A DNA stretch of 38,220 nucleotides from SCGC-AAA076-P13 sp965656035 (GCA_965656035.1 CBFHIO010000006.1:1-38220), one strand, 5' to 3'; positions 17,624 through 26,584 are shown, counted from the first letter of the stretch. Made by a program: numbers and translations. Notes: generated by a model not told the origin, from the sequence alone.

Positions 17624-19083
17624 TTTTTTGTTGAACCATTTTTCCAAGATCTAAAATCTCGTTGTAATAGTAGATCTGAATTAGATGGGCCCCATCCACC
17701 GGATATATAGTCATCCATTGGGACATCTTCGGATTTCCATAAATTAATAATGTTATCTATCCACTTCCAAGACGCTTCAATCTCATCACGTCTTACAAAC
17801 AAAGATGGATTTCCTTTAATAACATCCAAAAGCAACCTTTCATAACAATCTTGATGTCCAAGCTCATGATATTCATCTAAATTTAAGTCTAATGGAAGCT
17901 CCTCTAAGCTATATCCAGAGACACCTGGTTGTTTTGTATTCAGTTTTAAATCAATACCTTCGTCGGGATGAATTCTTAAAACAAGTTGGTTTGGTTTTAA
18001 TGAAGAATTATTTGAAAAAATATTATGCGGTACAGATTTATATCTAACAACAATTTCAGATGATTTTGAATGCATTCTTTTTCCAGTTCTTAAATAAAAA
18101 GGAACGCCCGACCATCTCCAGTTATTAATTTCTAACTTGAGAGCAACAAATGTTTCTGTGTTATTTTGTAAATCAACTCCATCTTCATCTTGATAAGCAC
18201 ATGCTGGCTTACCTTTTGAAATTCCATCTAAATACTGAGCCCTTACTGAATTTAGTGCAATTGTTTCTTTAGTAAAAGGAGCTAAGGATTTTAATACTTT
18301 TAATTTTTCATCCCTTACAGATTCACTTTGAATTGATACTGGAGGCTCCATTGCAATTAAACACAATATCTGAAGCAGATGATTTTGAACCATATCTCTT
18401 AAGGCTCCAGTTGTATCATAGTATTCTCCGCGGTCTTCAACACCTAAATCTTCTGCAACAGTAATTTGAATATGATCTATTGCTGAGCTTGACCAACTTT
18501 TCTCAAATATAGTGTTTGCAAATCTTAAGGCTAAAAGATTTTGTACCGCCTCTTTACCCAAGTAATGATCGATTCTGTAAATTTGGCTTTCATCAAATCC
18601 AACAGAAAGAGAGTTGTTAATTTCTTGAGCTGATTCAAGATCTGAACCAATTGGCTTTTCAACAACAATACGGCAGTTATCTTGAATTAAATTATTATCT
18701 TTTAAACATATTGCGATTTGTTTGTATAAATTTGGAGGTGTAGCTAAGTAGAAGACCACTGCTTTATCAATTGGAATATTTTTAATTTTCTTCCAATCAT
18801 TATTCGAATTGATATCAACTTTGATAAAACTTAGTCTTTCTGAAAATCTTTTCCAAGCTTCATTATAATTTTCAAAATCTGGAAAATATTTCTCTAAAGA
18901 GTCTTTTACCATTGAAATATAATCATCTTTTGATAAATCTCTTGATCCAAAAGCTATTATTTGACTCGCATTATCAATATTTCCAAAAGTTTCTTGCCTA
19001 AACATAGCCGGTATTAATTTTCTTTTAGAAAGATCGCCAGTTCCACCAAAAAGATATAAATTAAACGCATTAAGACTCATCAA
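17620..19083 (-). CDS. zwf: Glucose-6-phosphate 1-dehydrogenase
   Basis: This 487-residue protein has the normal family length. FGGTGDLSKRKLIPAMF is the nucleotide-binding turn, RIDHYLGKEAVQN near residues 170-182 is the substrate-binding and catalytic signature with the conserved His-Tyr and Lys, and FYLRTGKRM follows in the C-terminal domain. It oxidises glucose 6-phosphate to 6-phosphogluconolactone. The gene overlaps aceF by 14 nt at its start and edd by an ATGA at its end. The matching lactonase gene pgl is not here but in the operon on the other side of hexR. An ATG 3 nt downstream of the chosen start is equally possible. Confidence 0.95.
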   Translation of the reverse strand: MMSLNAFNLYLFGGTGDLSKRKLIPAMFRQETFGNIDNASQIIAFGSRDLSKDDYISMVKDSLEKYFPDFENYNEAWKRFSERLSFIKVDINSNNDWKKIKNIPIDKAVVFYLATPPNLYKQIAICLKDNNLIQDNCRIVVEKPIGSDLESAQEINNSLSVGFDESQIYRIDHYLGKEAVQNLLALRFANTIFEKSWSSSAIDHIQITVAEDLGVEDRGEYYDTTGALRDMVQNHLLQILCLIAMEPPVSIQSESVRDEKLKVLKSLAPFTKETIALNSVRAQYLDGISKGKPACAYQDEDGVDLQNNTETFVALKLEINNWRWSGVPFYLRTGKRMHSKSSEIVVRYKSVPHNIFSNNSSLKPNQLVLRIHPDEGIDLKLNTKQPGVSGYSLEELPLDLNLDEYHELGHQDCYERLLLDVIKGNPSLFVRRDEIEASWKWIDNIINLWKSEDVPMDDYISGGWGPSNSDLLLQRDFRSWKNGSTKK

Positions 19084-20332
19084 ATGATTCCTTTAAAAAT
19101 TGAATTTGATTTAGCTGTTTTGATAATTCTGTAACAAATTTTGCTGCATATGCTCCATTAATCACTCTATGATCATAAGATAGTGATAGTGGAAGAAGTT
19201 TTTTGTTAAGAACTTGTTTGCTATCTAAATACAGATTATCAAAAGGTTTGGATAGGCCTAAAATAGCTACCTCAGGCGGGTTTATAATTGGTGTGAAATA
19301 TTTACCGCCAATTCCACTTAATGAAGATATCGTAAAAGTCGCCCCCTTGAGCTGATCAACTTTTAATTTTCTTTCTTTGGCTAGATTGGCTAAATTCATT
19401 ACATTGTCTGAAATTTCTAATATAGTTTTTTTATCAACATCTTTTATGTTGGGTACAATTAATCCCTCTGGAGTATCCACCGCAATGCCAATATTAAAAT
19501 AATCTTTTAGAACGACTGTATCTAAATCTTTATTTAAAGACGTGTTCATTAGTGGATATAATTTTAATGTTTCAACAGTTGCTTTGATAATAAATGCTAA
19601 TGGAGAAACCTTTGTTTTGTGTTGTGTATTTAAGTCTGCACGCAATTTTAGTAGGTCAGTTATATCAGCATCATCATGTTGAGTAACGTGAGGAATATTT
19701 ATCCAAGAAGTATGAAGATTTTTTGAAGCTGTTTTTTGAAATTTTGATAGCTTTTCAAAGTGAACATCGCCCCATTTTGAATAATCAATATCTGGTTGGG
19801 AGTGTTTAAACCCTGAGTGGGATGAGCTATTTTTTAGTCTTTGTGAGACAAATGCGTGAAGATCTTCCTTCAAGATTCTGCCCTTTGGACCCGAGCCCTT
19901 AACCTCTTTTAAATTTATACCAAACTCTCTTGCTAGCTTCCTAGTTGCTGGACCTGAATGAACTGATGAGTTTTGATAGTTTGTTGCTTGAGTGTTTTGA
20001 TTTGTTGATTTTGGTATTTCTTTATTTTTATCTATAGTGCTATTAGTTTTAAGGCTAGACTGAGGCTTTTCAGAATCTTTGGACGCCTTTTTTATAGTCT
20101 CAATTTCAACAAATGGCATTCCTTTCTTAACCATGTCACCAACATTAATAAGAATACTTTTTACCACTCCATCTACTGAAGCTGGAATTTCCATGGCTGC
20201 TTTATCAGTTTCTAGAATCATTATGGAGTCCTCAGACTCAACTTTTTGACCTACCTCAACACAAACCTCTATTACCTCGACTTCTTCAACATCACCAAGA
20301 TCAGGAATATTGATTTGTTTAATATCTGACAT
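19070..20332 (-). CDS. aceF: Pyruvate dehydrogenase complex E2, dihydrolipoamide acetyltransferase
   Basis: This 420-residue protein has a single lipoyl domain at residues 1-75 with the lipoylated K44 in ETDKAAMEIPAS. A Ser/Thr/Asn-rich linker follows, then a peripheral-subunit-binding domain (GPATRKLAREFGINLKEVKG) around residues 125-160, and the catalytic domain ending in SLSYDHRVINGAYAAKFV with the DHRVxxG active site. E. coli AceF has three lipoyl domains, so this is the short one-domain form. It transfers acetyl groups to coenzyme A. It shares a TAATG with the aceE stop. The E3 gene lpd is not adjacent, although it often follows aceF. Here zwf follows, joining acetyl-CoA formation to the Entner-Doudoroff genes. 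Confidence 0.95.
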   Translation of the reverse strand: MSDIKQINIPDLGDVEEVEVIEVCVEVGQKVESEDSIMILETDKAAMEIPASVDGVVKSILINVGDMVKKGMPFVEIETIKKASKDSEKPQSSLKTNSTIDKNKEIPKSTNQNTQATNYQNSSVHSGPATRKLAREFGINLKEVKGSGPKGRILKEDLHAFVSQRLKNSSSHSGFKHSQPDIDYSKWGDVHFEKLSKFQKTASKNLHTSWINIPHVTQHDDADITDLLKLRADLNTQHKTKVSPLAFIIKATVETLKLYPLMNTSLNKDLDTVVLKDYFNIGIAVDTPEGLIVPNIKDVDKKTILEISDNVMNLANLAKERKLKVDQLKGATFTISSLSGIGGKYFTPIINPPEVAILGLSKPFDNLYLDSKQVLNKKLLPLSLSYDHRVINGAYAAKFVTELSKQLNQIQFLKESFDES

Positions 20333-22968
20333 TACACTTCCCAGGGATTTGGTTTAAGCGGATCTACCTCAATATCATCATAAATAGTTTTAAGCTCTGT
20401 TTTATTCAATGTACCACTCTTGTAAAGAGTATATGCAGCTGCTCTAACAATACTATTAGCATCGATTTCAAAGAACTCTCTTAAGTTTTCCCTTGAATCA
20501 CTTCTACCAAACCCATCAGTACCTAGAACTGTGTAATCAGATTTTACATGAGGTCTAATTTGTTCTGCATAAGATCTCATATAATCAGTTGATGCTACTA
20601 CAGGTATTGAGCTATCCTCAAAACATTTTTCAACATATGTTTTTTGTTCTTTTTTTGTTGGATTTAACTGATTGATTCTTTCAATTTCCATACCATCTTT
20701 TCGAAGCAAATTAAAACTTGTAACGCTCCATACTTCAGACTCAATACCATAACCAGTTAGCAAATCTTTAGCTTTAATAGATTCATTTAGTATTGACCCT
20801 GAACCGAGCAGTCTTATAGCCGGTTTTTTTGAATCAAGTAATTTATACATGCCTTTAACAATCCCTTCTTCAGCACCCTTTGGCATTGGAGGATGTATGT
20901 AATTTTCATTCATAGTAGTGATGTAGTAAAAGTAGTTTTTTTGCTCTACAAACATTTTTTGAATACCTTCTTTAATAATTACTGCTATTTCATATGAAAA
21001 AGTAGGATCGTACGATAAACAATTAGGGATAGTCGAAGAGAGAATATGACTATGTCCATCTTGGTGCTGTAATCCTTCCCCATTTAGAGTTGTTCTACCA
21101 GAAGTTGCGCCAATTAAAAACCCTTTAGCTTGTGCGTCTCCAGCCGCCCATGCTAAATCATGAATTCTTTGGAAGCCAAACATTGAATAGAATAAGTAAA
21201 ATGGAATCATTGGGAAGTCATAATTTGTATATGCGGTTGCAAGAGCAGTCCAAGCAGAAAAAGCGCCAGCTTCAGTGATACCTTCCTCAAGCATAACACC
21301 CTCTTTTGATTCCTTGTACCACATGACTTTATCTGCATCTTCTGGCTCATAATTTTGACCAGCGGATGAATATATACCTACTTGTCTGAATAAAGCTTCC
21401 ATTCCAAAAGTTCTTGCCTCATCAGGGACAATTGGAACAATTCTTTTACCCATTTCTTTATCTTTTAATAAATCGGTTATGACTCTGACGGCAGCCATCG
21501 TAGTTGACATACTTCTTCCTTCTGAGCCTTGATAAAGCTTTGAAAAAGATTTTTCATCTGGCATGTTTAAAACTTTAGATTCTGTCCTTCTTCTAGGTAT
21601 GGGGCCACCAAGGTTTGCTCTAGTTTTTTTAAGATACTGTATCTCAGGCGAGTCCTCTGGCGGTCTTACGTATGGTATTTTTTCAATATCTTCATCAGTA
21701 ACTGGGATATTAAATTTATCTCTAAATGCTTTAATATTTTCTAATGATAATTTTTTTACTTGATGAGTTGTATTGTCTGCTTCTCTTGAGCCAACACCAT
21801 AACCCTTTGTAGTTAAAGCCAAAATAACTGTAGGTGCTCCTGATGAATTTACAGCTTTGTGGTATGCTGCATACACTTTATAAGGATCGTGACCGCCTCT
21901 ATTTAATTTATAAATATCTTCATCGGTTAAATCTTCTACCATTTTTAAAACATCTGGATGTTTTGCAAAAAAGTTCTCTCTAGTATAAGCGCCACCCTTT
22001 GCTTTAAAGTTCTGCATTTCCCCATCAAGAACCGCATCCATAATATCTTGAAGCTTGCCTTCCTTATCTTTGGCCATAATTGGGTCCCATTTTCTGCCCC
22101 AAACAACTTTGATAACATTCCAGCCAGCACCTCTAAATGATCCCTCTAATTCTTGAATAATCTTTCCATTACCCCTAACAGGACCATCTAATCTTTGAAG
22201 ATTGCAATTAATAACAAAAATTAAATTTTCTAAACTTTCTCTTCCGGCAAGAGCTATTGCTCCTTTTGATTCCGGTTCATCCATCTCACCATCACCACAA
22301 AAAACCCATACCTTTCTGTCGTTTCTTGGAACTAGCCCTCTTGCAGACATATATCTCATGATATGCGCTTGATAGATACCCAAGATTGGGCCCAACCCCA
22401 TAGATACTGTAGGGAATTGCCAATAATTAGGCATTAGCCATGGATGCGGGTATGAGGAAAGCCCTGGTTTTTTTACCTCTCTTCTGAAGTTATCTAAATC
22501 TTCTTCATGTAAATATCCTTCTAGAAAGGATCTTGCGTATATGCCTGGAGAAGAATGACCTTGATAATATATTAAATCTTCAAGCTGACCCTCTGATCCC
22601 CTAAAAAAATAATTAAACCCAACATCATATAATGTAGCGGCTGAGGAGAATGTTGAGATATGACCCCCCAGATCATCATCATTTTTATTAGCTCTAAGTA
22701 CTAAAGCTAAAGCATTCCATCTTATAAGCGACCTAATTCTTCTTTCCATGAATAAATCACCAGGCATTTGAGCCTCTTCTTTTACTGGAATTGAGTTTCT
22801 AAATGGTGTTGTTAAGTTATAAGCAGGAATTGCGCCTTCTTCGTTTAATCTTTTGGCCAATTTTGTCATCAAAAAAGAAGCTCTTTCTATGCCTTCCTCC
22901 TCAATTACACTATTGATTGCTTCTAACCACTCACTAGTTTCTATTGGATCTTTATCTTCTGGATTCAT
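20332..22968 (-). CDS. aceE: Pyruvate dehydrogenase E1, homodimeric type
   Basis: This 878-residue protein is collinear with the gammaproteobacterial single-chain E1. The thiamine diphosphate motif is FCGDGEMDEPESKGAIALA ending in FVINCNLQRLDGPVRGNGKI, nearly identical to E. coli. Other markers are YYQGHSSPGIYARSFLEGYL, GEGLQHQDGHSH and TDGFGRSDSRENLREFFE. It decarboxylates pyruvate and passes the acetyl group to AceF. This is the first gene of the 13-gene run. Upstream, 115 bp separate it from the ATG of divergent hexR and contain a HexR-type palindrome, so its expression, and that of everything downstream, is probably linked to KDPG. Confidence 0.97.
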   Translation of the reverse strand: MNPEDKDPIETSEWLEAINSVIEEEGIERASFLMTKLAKRLNEEGAIPAYNLTTPFRNSIPVKEEAQMPGDLFMERRIRSLIRWNALALVLRANKNDDDLGGHISTFSSAATLYDVGFNYFFRGSEGQLEDLIYYQGHSSPGIYARSFLEGYLHEEDLDNFRREVKKPGLSSYPHPWLMPNYWQFPTVSMGLGPILGIYQAHIMRYMSARGLVPRNDRKVWVFCGDGEMDEPESKGAIALAGRESLENLIFVINCNLQRLDGPVRGNGKIIQELEGSFRGAGWNVIKVVWGRKWDPIMAKDKEGKLQDIMDAVLDGEMQNFKAKGGAYTRENFFAKHPDVLKMVEDLTDEDIYKLNRGGHDPYKVYAAYHKAVNSSGAPTVILALTTKGYGVGSREADNTTHQVKKLSLENIKAFRDKFNIPVTDEDIEKIPYVRPPEDSPEIQYLKKTRANLGGPIPRRRTESKVLNMPDEKSFSKLYQGSEGRSMSTTMAAVRVITDLLKDKEMGKRIVPIVPDEARTFGMEALFRQVGIYSSAGQNYEPEDADKVMWYKESKEGVMLEEGITEAGAFSAWTALATAYTNYDFPMIPFYLFYSMFGFQRIHDLAWAAGDAQAKGFLIGATSGRTTLNGEGLQHQDGHSHILSSTIPNCLSYDPTFSYEIAVIIKEGIQKMFVEQKNYFYYITTMNENYIHPPMPKGAEEGIVKGMYKLLDSKKPAIRLLGSGSILNESIKAKDLLTGYGIESEVWSVTSFNLLRKDGMEIERINQLNPTKKEQKTYVEKCFEDSSIPVVASTDYMRSYAEQIRPHVKSDYTVLGTDGFGRSDSRENLREFFEIDANSIVRAAAYTLYKSGTLNKTELKTIYDDIEVDPLKPNPWEV

Positions 22969-23017
22969 ATATATACTAAATAAAATGTAATCTAATTTTA
23001 CGATAGATTATGTTAAA

Positions 23018-23023
23018 AATATA
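23018..23023 (-). promoter_or_regulatory. Possible -10 box of the aceE operon
   Basis: TATATT on the minus strand is the best -10 candidate in the 115-bp gap before aceE. The hexamer 17 nt upstream (TTCAAG) is a poor -35. The implied start is near 23011, and the HexR-type palindrome would be centred at about -46, just upstream of the -35. The poor -35 could mean dependence on an activator, or that I picked the wrong box. Confidence 0.25.
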
Positions 23024-23048
23024 CAATATCAAGCCTTATTCTTGAATA

Positions 23049-23076
23049 TTGTAAATAAATTACAAAACTATATAAT
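23049..23076 (+). promoter_or_regulatory. Putative hexR promoter
   Basis: TTGTAA at 23049-23054 and a perfect TATAAT at 23071-23076 are separated by 16 nt. The HexR-type palindrome covers the -35 and most of the spacer. The expected start site falls at about 23083, one base before the ATG, so the message would be essentially leaderless. Confidence 0.55.
23050..23064. promoter_or_regulatory. Putative HexR operator between hexR and aceE
   Basis: TGTAAATAAATTACA has perfect TGTAA/TTACA arms around a 5-nt centre and extends by one more paired base on each side. It matches the reported gammaproteobacterial HexR operator (TGTAATTAAATTACA-like). It lies between the -35 and -10 of the hexR promoter, which would give autorepression, and about 82 bp upstream of the aceE start. 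It is placed inside the longest possible hexR reading frame, which is one reason to reject that frame's TTG start. Confidence 0.75.
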
Positions 23077-23083
23077 TGATAAA

Positions 23084-23914
23084 ATGATTTTAGAAACGTT
23101 AGTAAACGGTGAAGTAAAGCTGAGTAAATCTGAGAAATGGATTGCACTCTCTGTTCTAAATAACCCAACCAAAGTAATTAATCAATCGATTACATCCCTT
23201 GCTGAAGAGGCTGGCGTTAGTTTACCTACAGTTAACAGATTTTGTAAAAAATTAGGATTTGAAGGATATCCTGCATTTAAAATACAAATTGCCCAAGAAA
23301 TTACTAACACCAATGAACTTCTAGATAGATTTAATGTTGCTAAAGATACTCCTGAGGTTGTTAAAAGAGTGATGACAGATATCCAAGCTACAATTGTAAA
23401 TGTTGGTCAAAACCTTAATGCTGAATCAATTGACAAAGCTACAGACCTTTTAGCAAATGCAAAGAGTATTACATTTTTTGGGTTAGGTGGTTCTGGTCCA
23501 GTGGCATTAGATGCTCAACACAAATTCTTTAGATTTGGTGTCCCTGTGGTTGCTCATACAGATTATATCAATCAAAGAATGATAGTATCTATGATGAAAG
23601 AAGGCGATTTATTGGTATCAATTTCATTCACTGGAAGAACAACTGAAATCGTAGAAACTGCTAGGATTGCAAAAAAAAATGGGGTTAAAACAATCGCATT
23701 AACATCTGAAGACTCCCCTCTTGCAAAACTTTCCGATGTAGTTCTTCACATTCATACTCATCTTGAAAACAATCTGCATATCCCAATGACTTCAAGATTA
23801 GCTCATTTAGCTATTATTGATATTCTATCTGCTACTGTTCAAGCAAGATTTGGAAAGGTTTTTGACAGCAGAAAGGATGAGGTTATTAAAAATATTGAAA
23901 AAACAAGGGTCTAA
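23084..23914 (+). CDS. hexR: HexR-type RpiR-family transcriptional regulator
   Basis: From the ATG at 23084 this is a 276-residue protein. Residues 1-77 form an RpiR-type helix-turn-helix domain (LSKSEKWIALSVLNNP, TSLAEEAGVSLPTVNRFCKK, LGFEGYPAFK). Residues about 105-260 form a SIS sugar-phosphate-binding domain (ITFFGLGGSGPVALDAQHKF, LVSISFTGRTTEIVETARIA). HexR senses KDPG and controls Entner-Doudoroff and central carbon genes in many gammaproteobacteria. The frame stays open to a TTG at 23042, but that start would place the operator and promoter inside the gene, and the N terminus from 23084 matches known HexR proteins. It sits between the aceE operon and the gap-pyk-marC-pgl operon and overlaps the pgl stop by 4 nt on the opposite strand. 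Confidence 0.9.
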   Translation: MILETLVNGEVKLSKSEKWIALSVLNNPTKVINQSITSLAEEAGVSLPTVNRFCKKLGFEGYPAFKIQIAQEITNTNELLDRFNVAKDTPEVVKRVMTDIQATIVNVGQNLNAESIDKATDLLANAKSITFFGLGGSGPVALDAQHKFFRFGVPVVAHTDYINQRMIVSMMKEGDLLVSISFTGRTTEIVETARIAKKNGVKTIALTSEDSPLAKLSDVVLHIHTHLENNLHIPMTSRLAHLAIIDILSATVQARFGKVFDSRKDEVIKNIEKTRV

Positions 23915-24531
23915 TAATCTTTTACTATTTCAATATTTAATTTGTCTTGATTAAGAAGATAATACAATGGCAGTGATTTATTATTTCTAGCCTGGTTTAA
24001 AACTTCCATTTTTTTTTGATTTGATACAAGCAAGAATATAATTTCAGATTGTAAAATCATTGATAGATTCATGCTCACTCTTTTGTGACATGGGTTTCCC
24101 ATTGGTTCAGTAAAAAAAATTTCAGGTTTTCTAGATACATCAAATAACTGAAAATTTGTTTCTAGTAGCTTTGGAAACAAAGACGCGAAATGACCATCCT
24201 CCCCCATTCCTAAAAGCATTATATTAAATGGCTTATTTAAATTTGTTAACTCATCGGATTGATTACAAATTGATATAAAGTTAGCATCTTTAGCTTTATT
24301 TGCAATAAGCACATCATTAACTAGTTTCTCATTTGAATCATTGTGATTCTTGTCTACAACCCTGTCGTCAACTAGTGAGATATTAATCTTAGACCAGTCA
24401 GTTTCCATTGCTGATAAATCTTTAAAAATTTGAACTGGGCTTGATCCTCCACTTACTATAAAACTAACATCATCTTTTTTTTTTAGATCTTGGTCTAATT
24501 TTTCAAAAATAATTTGTGATATTTTGTTCAT
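23911..24531 (-). CDS. pgl: 6-phosphogluconolactonase
   Basis: This 206-residue protein is slightly shorter than the usual 220-240. SFIVSGGSSPVQIFKDL, INISLVDDRVVDKNHNDSN and MLLGMGEDGHFASLFP are the substrate-binding and catalytic blocks of the DevB/Pgl family, with the active-site Asp and His in GEDGH. It hydrolyses 6-phosphogluconolactone to 6-phosphogluconate, the step between zwf and edd. It is the last gene of gap-pyk-marC-pgl, 5 nt after marC, and its end overlaps the 3' end of hexR. Placing it apart from zwf-edd-eda but next to their regulator keeps the whole pathway within one neighbourhood. Confidence 0.92.
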   Translation of the reverse strand: MNKISQIIFEKLDQDLKKKDDVSFIVSGGSSPVQIFKDLSAMETDWSKINISLVDDRVVDKNHNDSNEKLVNDVLIANKAKDANFISICNQSDELTNLNKPFNIMLLGMGEDGHFASLFPKLLETNFQLFDVSRKPEIFFTEPMGNPCHKRVSMNLSMILQSEIIFLLVSNQKKMEVLNQARNNKSLPLYYLLNQDKLNIEIVKDY

Positions 24532-24536
24532 AATTT

Positions 24537-25166
24537 TTATATTAAGTTAAAAGAATTTGTTATACCGTCAATTACAAATTCTATTGCTAAAGCTCCTAAT
24601 AAAAGTCCAAATATTTTTTGAACAACAGTAATGACTGTTGGGCCTAGCTTTGAAGAAAGTTTGGCGGAAAGCCACATAGCAATAGTTGCACACAAAACAG
24701 TTATTAAAATTGGTAGGTATGAGATAAAGCCTTCTGCAAGGCTAAGGTATGATTCCTTTGAAATTAACAAGCTGGTTGCCATTGCCCCCGGGCCAGCGAT
24801 CAGGGGTATGGATAAAGGAAATATTGCTATTGATTTAATTGTTTCATCATCAATTGCTGTTTCTGCAGTATTCTGTCTTCTAGTTTGTCTTTGCTCGAAA
24901 ACCATCTGAAATGCAATAACTATTAAAAATAAACCACCAATGATTTTAAAAGAATTCATGCTTATATTCATAGAATCTAGAATTAGATTCCCAAATAGCC
25001 AAAAAATAGAAAGAACTATTAAAGAAACAATAGATGCGCGAATGTATATGGACTTAACCTGACTTTGACTAAGTCCAGTAGTTAATCCAGCAAAGATTGG
25101 CACAAGAGATATAGGATCAATTGCTACAAACATCAGAATGGTGCTTTCAATAAAACTATCAAACAT
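24537..25166 (-). CDS. MarC-family integral membrane protein
   Basis: This 209-residue protein has six hydrophobic segments and the MarC (UPF0056) pattern: FVAIDPISLVPIFAGLT near the N terminus and IAIFPLSIPLIAGPGAMATS in the middle, where AGPGA is the family hallmark. No biochemical function is firmly established for MarC proteins, and the old link to multiple antibiotic resistance has not held up. Its place between pyk and pgl, with gaps of 2 and 5 nt, is unusual and means it is made together with glycolytic enzymes. A role in moving a small metabolite across the inner membrane is possible but is not supported by anything I can read here. Confidence 0.88.
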   Translation of the reverse strand: MFDSFIESTILMFVAIDPISLVPIFAGLTTGLSQSQVKSIYIRASIVSLIVLSIFWLFGNLILDSMNISMNSFKIIGGLFLIVIAFQMVFEQRQTRRQNTAETAIDDETIKSIAIFPLSIPLIAGPGAMATSLLISKESYLSLAEGFISYLPILITVLCATIAMWLSAKLSSKLGPTVITVVQKIFGLLLGALAIEFVIDGITNSFNLI

Positions 25167-25168
25167 TG

Positions 25169-26584
25169 CTATAAATTAATTATCTGTATAGCTTCTGAGT
25201 GCTCTTCTGAAAAAATACTCGAAACCATAATAAATTTTAAATTTTCTTTATCTTCTCCGTAATATTTCTTAAGAATCTTGGAAACATTTACAAGAGTTTT
25301 TTCATGGTTGGATAAGTTTGATAAATAAAATGGGATAGTTGATCCCACTAAAGAAAGTTGATTTAAAGTTTTCTTATTACCAGTAAAAGTAAAAATTGGT
25401 ATTCCGTGCGGCTTTGAATTAGAGATATAGTTTGCTGTTTTACCAGTTCTTGTTATTGCGATAATTCCGTCAGCACCAATTGATTCGGCTAGATTTTTTG
25501 CAGCTACTCCAATAAATTGCCAATCAGAACTTGGTAAAAAGTTACCCTCATAACCCAAGGTCCTAAATTTTTCAGTTTTTTCTGCAATAGATTTAAGAAA
25601 ACTAACACATTCAAATGGATATTTTCCAACACTTGTCTCACCAGAAAGCATTATTGCATCTGCACCCTCATAAATAGCATTTGCGATATCCGTAACTTCG
25701 GCTCTTGTTGGGGTTGGATTTTTAATCATTGATTCTAGTAAGTGGGTTGCAACAATTGACCTTCTGCCCCATTTAGCACATGCATACATTATTCTTCTTT
25801 GAATATTTGGCAAATCAACCAAGCTTGTTTCAATACCTAGGTCCCCTCTAGCCACCATAACACCCCACGATGCTTTGCTTATGTCATGAATATTGTCCAA
25901 GCCTTCTTGGTTTTCAATCTTAGCTATAATTTTTGCTTTTGATTTCTTTTTATTAAGAATATCTTGCAGCTTTTCTAAATCTTCTGCATTCCTAACAAAA
26001 GACAAAGCAATAAAATCAACTTTATTTTTAATTCCAAAAGAAATATCGTCTAGATCTTTTGATGTTAACGAAGGTAAATTAACTCTCACACCCGGCAAAT
26101 TTACATGTCTTTTAGATCCTAACTTTCCACCATCTAAGACTCTACAAAGTAGTGTTTCCTTATCCTTAGATAGCACCATAAAGTTGATAAGTCCATTGTC
26201 AACTGAAATCCTAGAACCTTTGCTCACACTATGTATTAGATCTTTGTAATTAATTTTAATAGATGACGTTTCAACATCTATCTCGTCACGAACTGTGAGT
26301 GTTACTTCTTCACCAGTATTTAACTCTAATGGTAATTCTGTATCACCAGTCCTTATTTCAGGTCCCTGAGTATCCAAAAGAATGCCAATTTTTCCAGTAT
26401 TTGATTTTGACTCTTCATTTATTTTATTTATTCGATCAATAATTAGTTGGGCCGATTTGTGTGTTGCATGCGACATATTAATCCTAGCTACATTCATGCC
26501 ATTCTTATGCAGTTTTCTTAATGCAATAAGGCTTTCAGTTGCAGGACCGATAGTACAAATGATTTTTGTTCTAGTGAAACTCAT
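25169..26584 (-). CDS. pyk: Pyruvate kinase
   Basis: This 471-residue protein has all pyruvate kinase blocks: RTKIICTIGPATESLIALRK, MNVARINMSHATHK, LLDTQGPEIRTG, KIIAKIENQEGLDNIHDI with the catalytic Lys, and VMVARGDLGIE. It converts phosphoenolpyruvate and ADP to pyruvate and ATP. Length and N terminus fit the bacterial PykA/PykF families, and I do not assign the isozyme. It is separated from gap by 45 nt that contain a small hairpin, and from marC by 2 nt, so it is probably cotranscribed with gap under the HexR-associated promoter. Pyruvate from it feeds AceEF. Confidence 0.95.
   Translation of the reverse strand: MSFTRTKIICTIGPATESLIALRKLHKNGMNVARINMSHATHKSAQLIIDRINKINEESKSNTGKIGILLDTQGPEIRTGDTELPLELNTGEEVTLTVRDEIDVETSSIKINYKDLIHSVSKGSRISVDNGLINFMVLSKDKETLLCRVLDGGKLGSKRHVNLPGVRVNLPSLTSKDLDDISFGIKNKVDFIALSFVRNAEDLEKLQDILNKKKSKAKIIAKIENQEGLDNIHDISKASWGVMVARGDLGIETSLVDLPNIQRRIMYACAKWGRRSIVATHLLESMIKNPTPTRAEVTDIANAIYEGADAIMLSGETSVGKYPFECVSFLKSIAEKTEKFRTLGYEGNFLPSSDWQFIGVAAKNLAESIGADGIIAITRTGKTANYISNSKPHGIPIFTFTGNKKTLNQLSLVGSTIPFYLSNLSNHEKTLVNVSKILKKYYGEDKENLKFIMVSSIFSEEHSEAIQIINL

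Noticed and set aside
15827..17647. Edd starting at 17647 with eight extra residues
   Set aside because: The extra codons lie in zwf. The ATG at 17623 forms an ATGA with the zwf stop and matches the family N terminus.
22986..23001. TGTAATCTAATTTTAC as a second HexR site near aceE
   Set aside because: The right arm does not match TTACA at the correct spacing.
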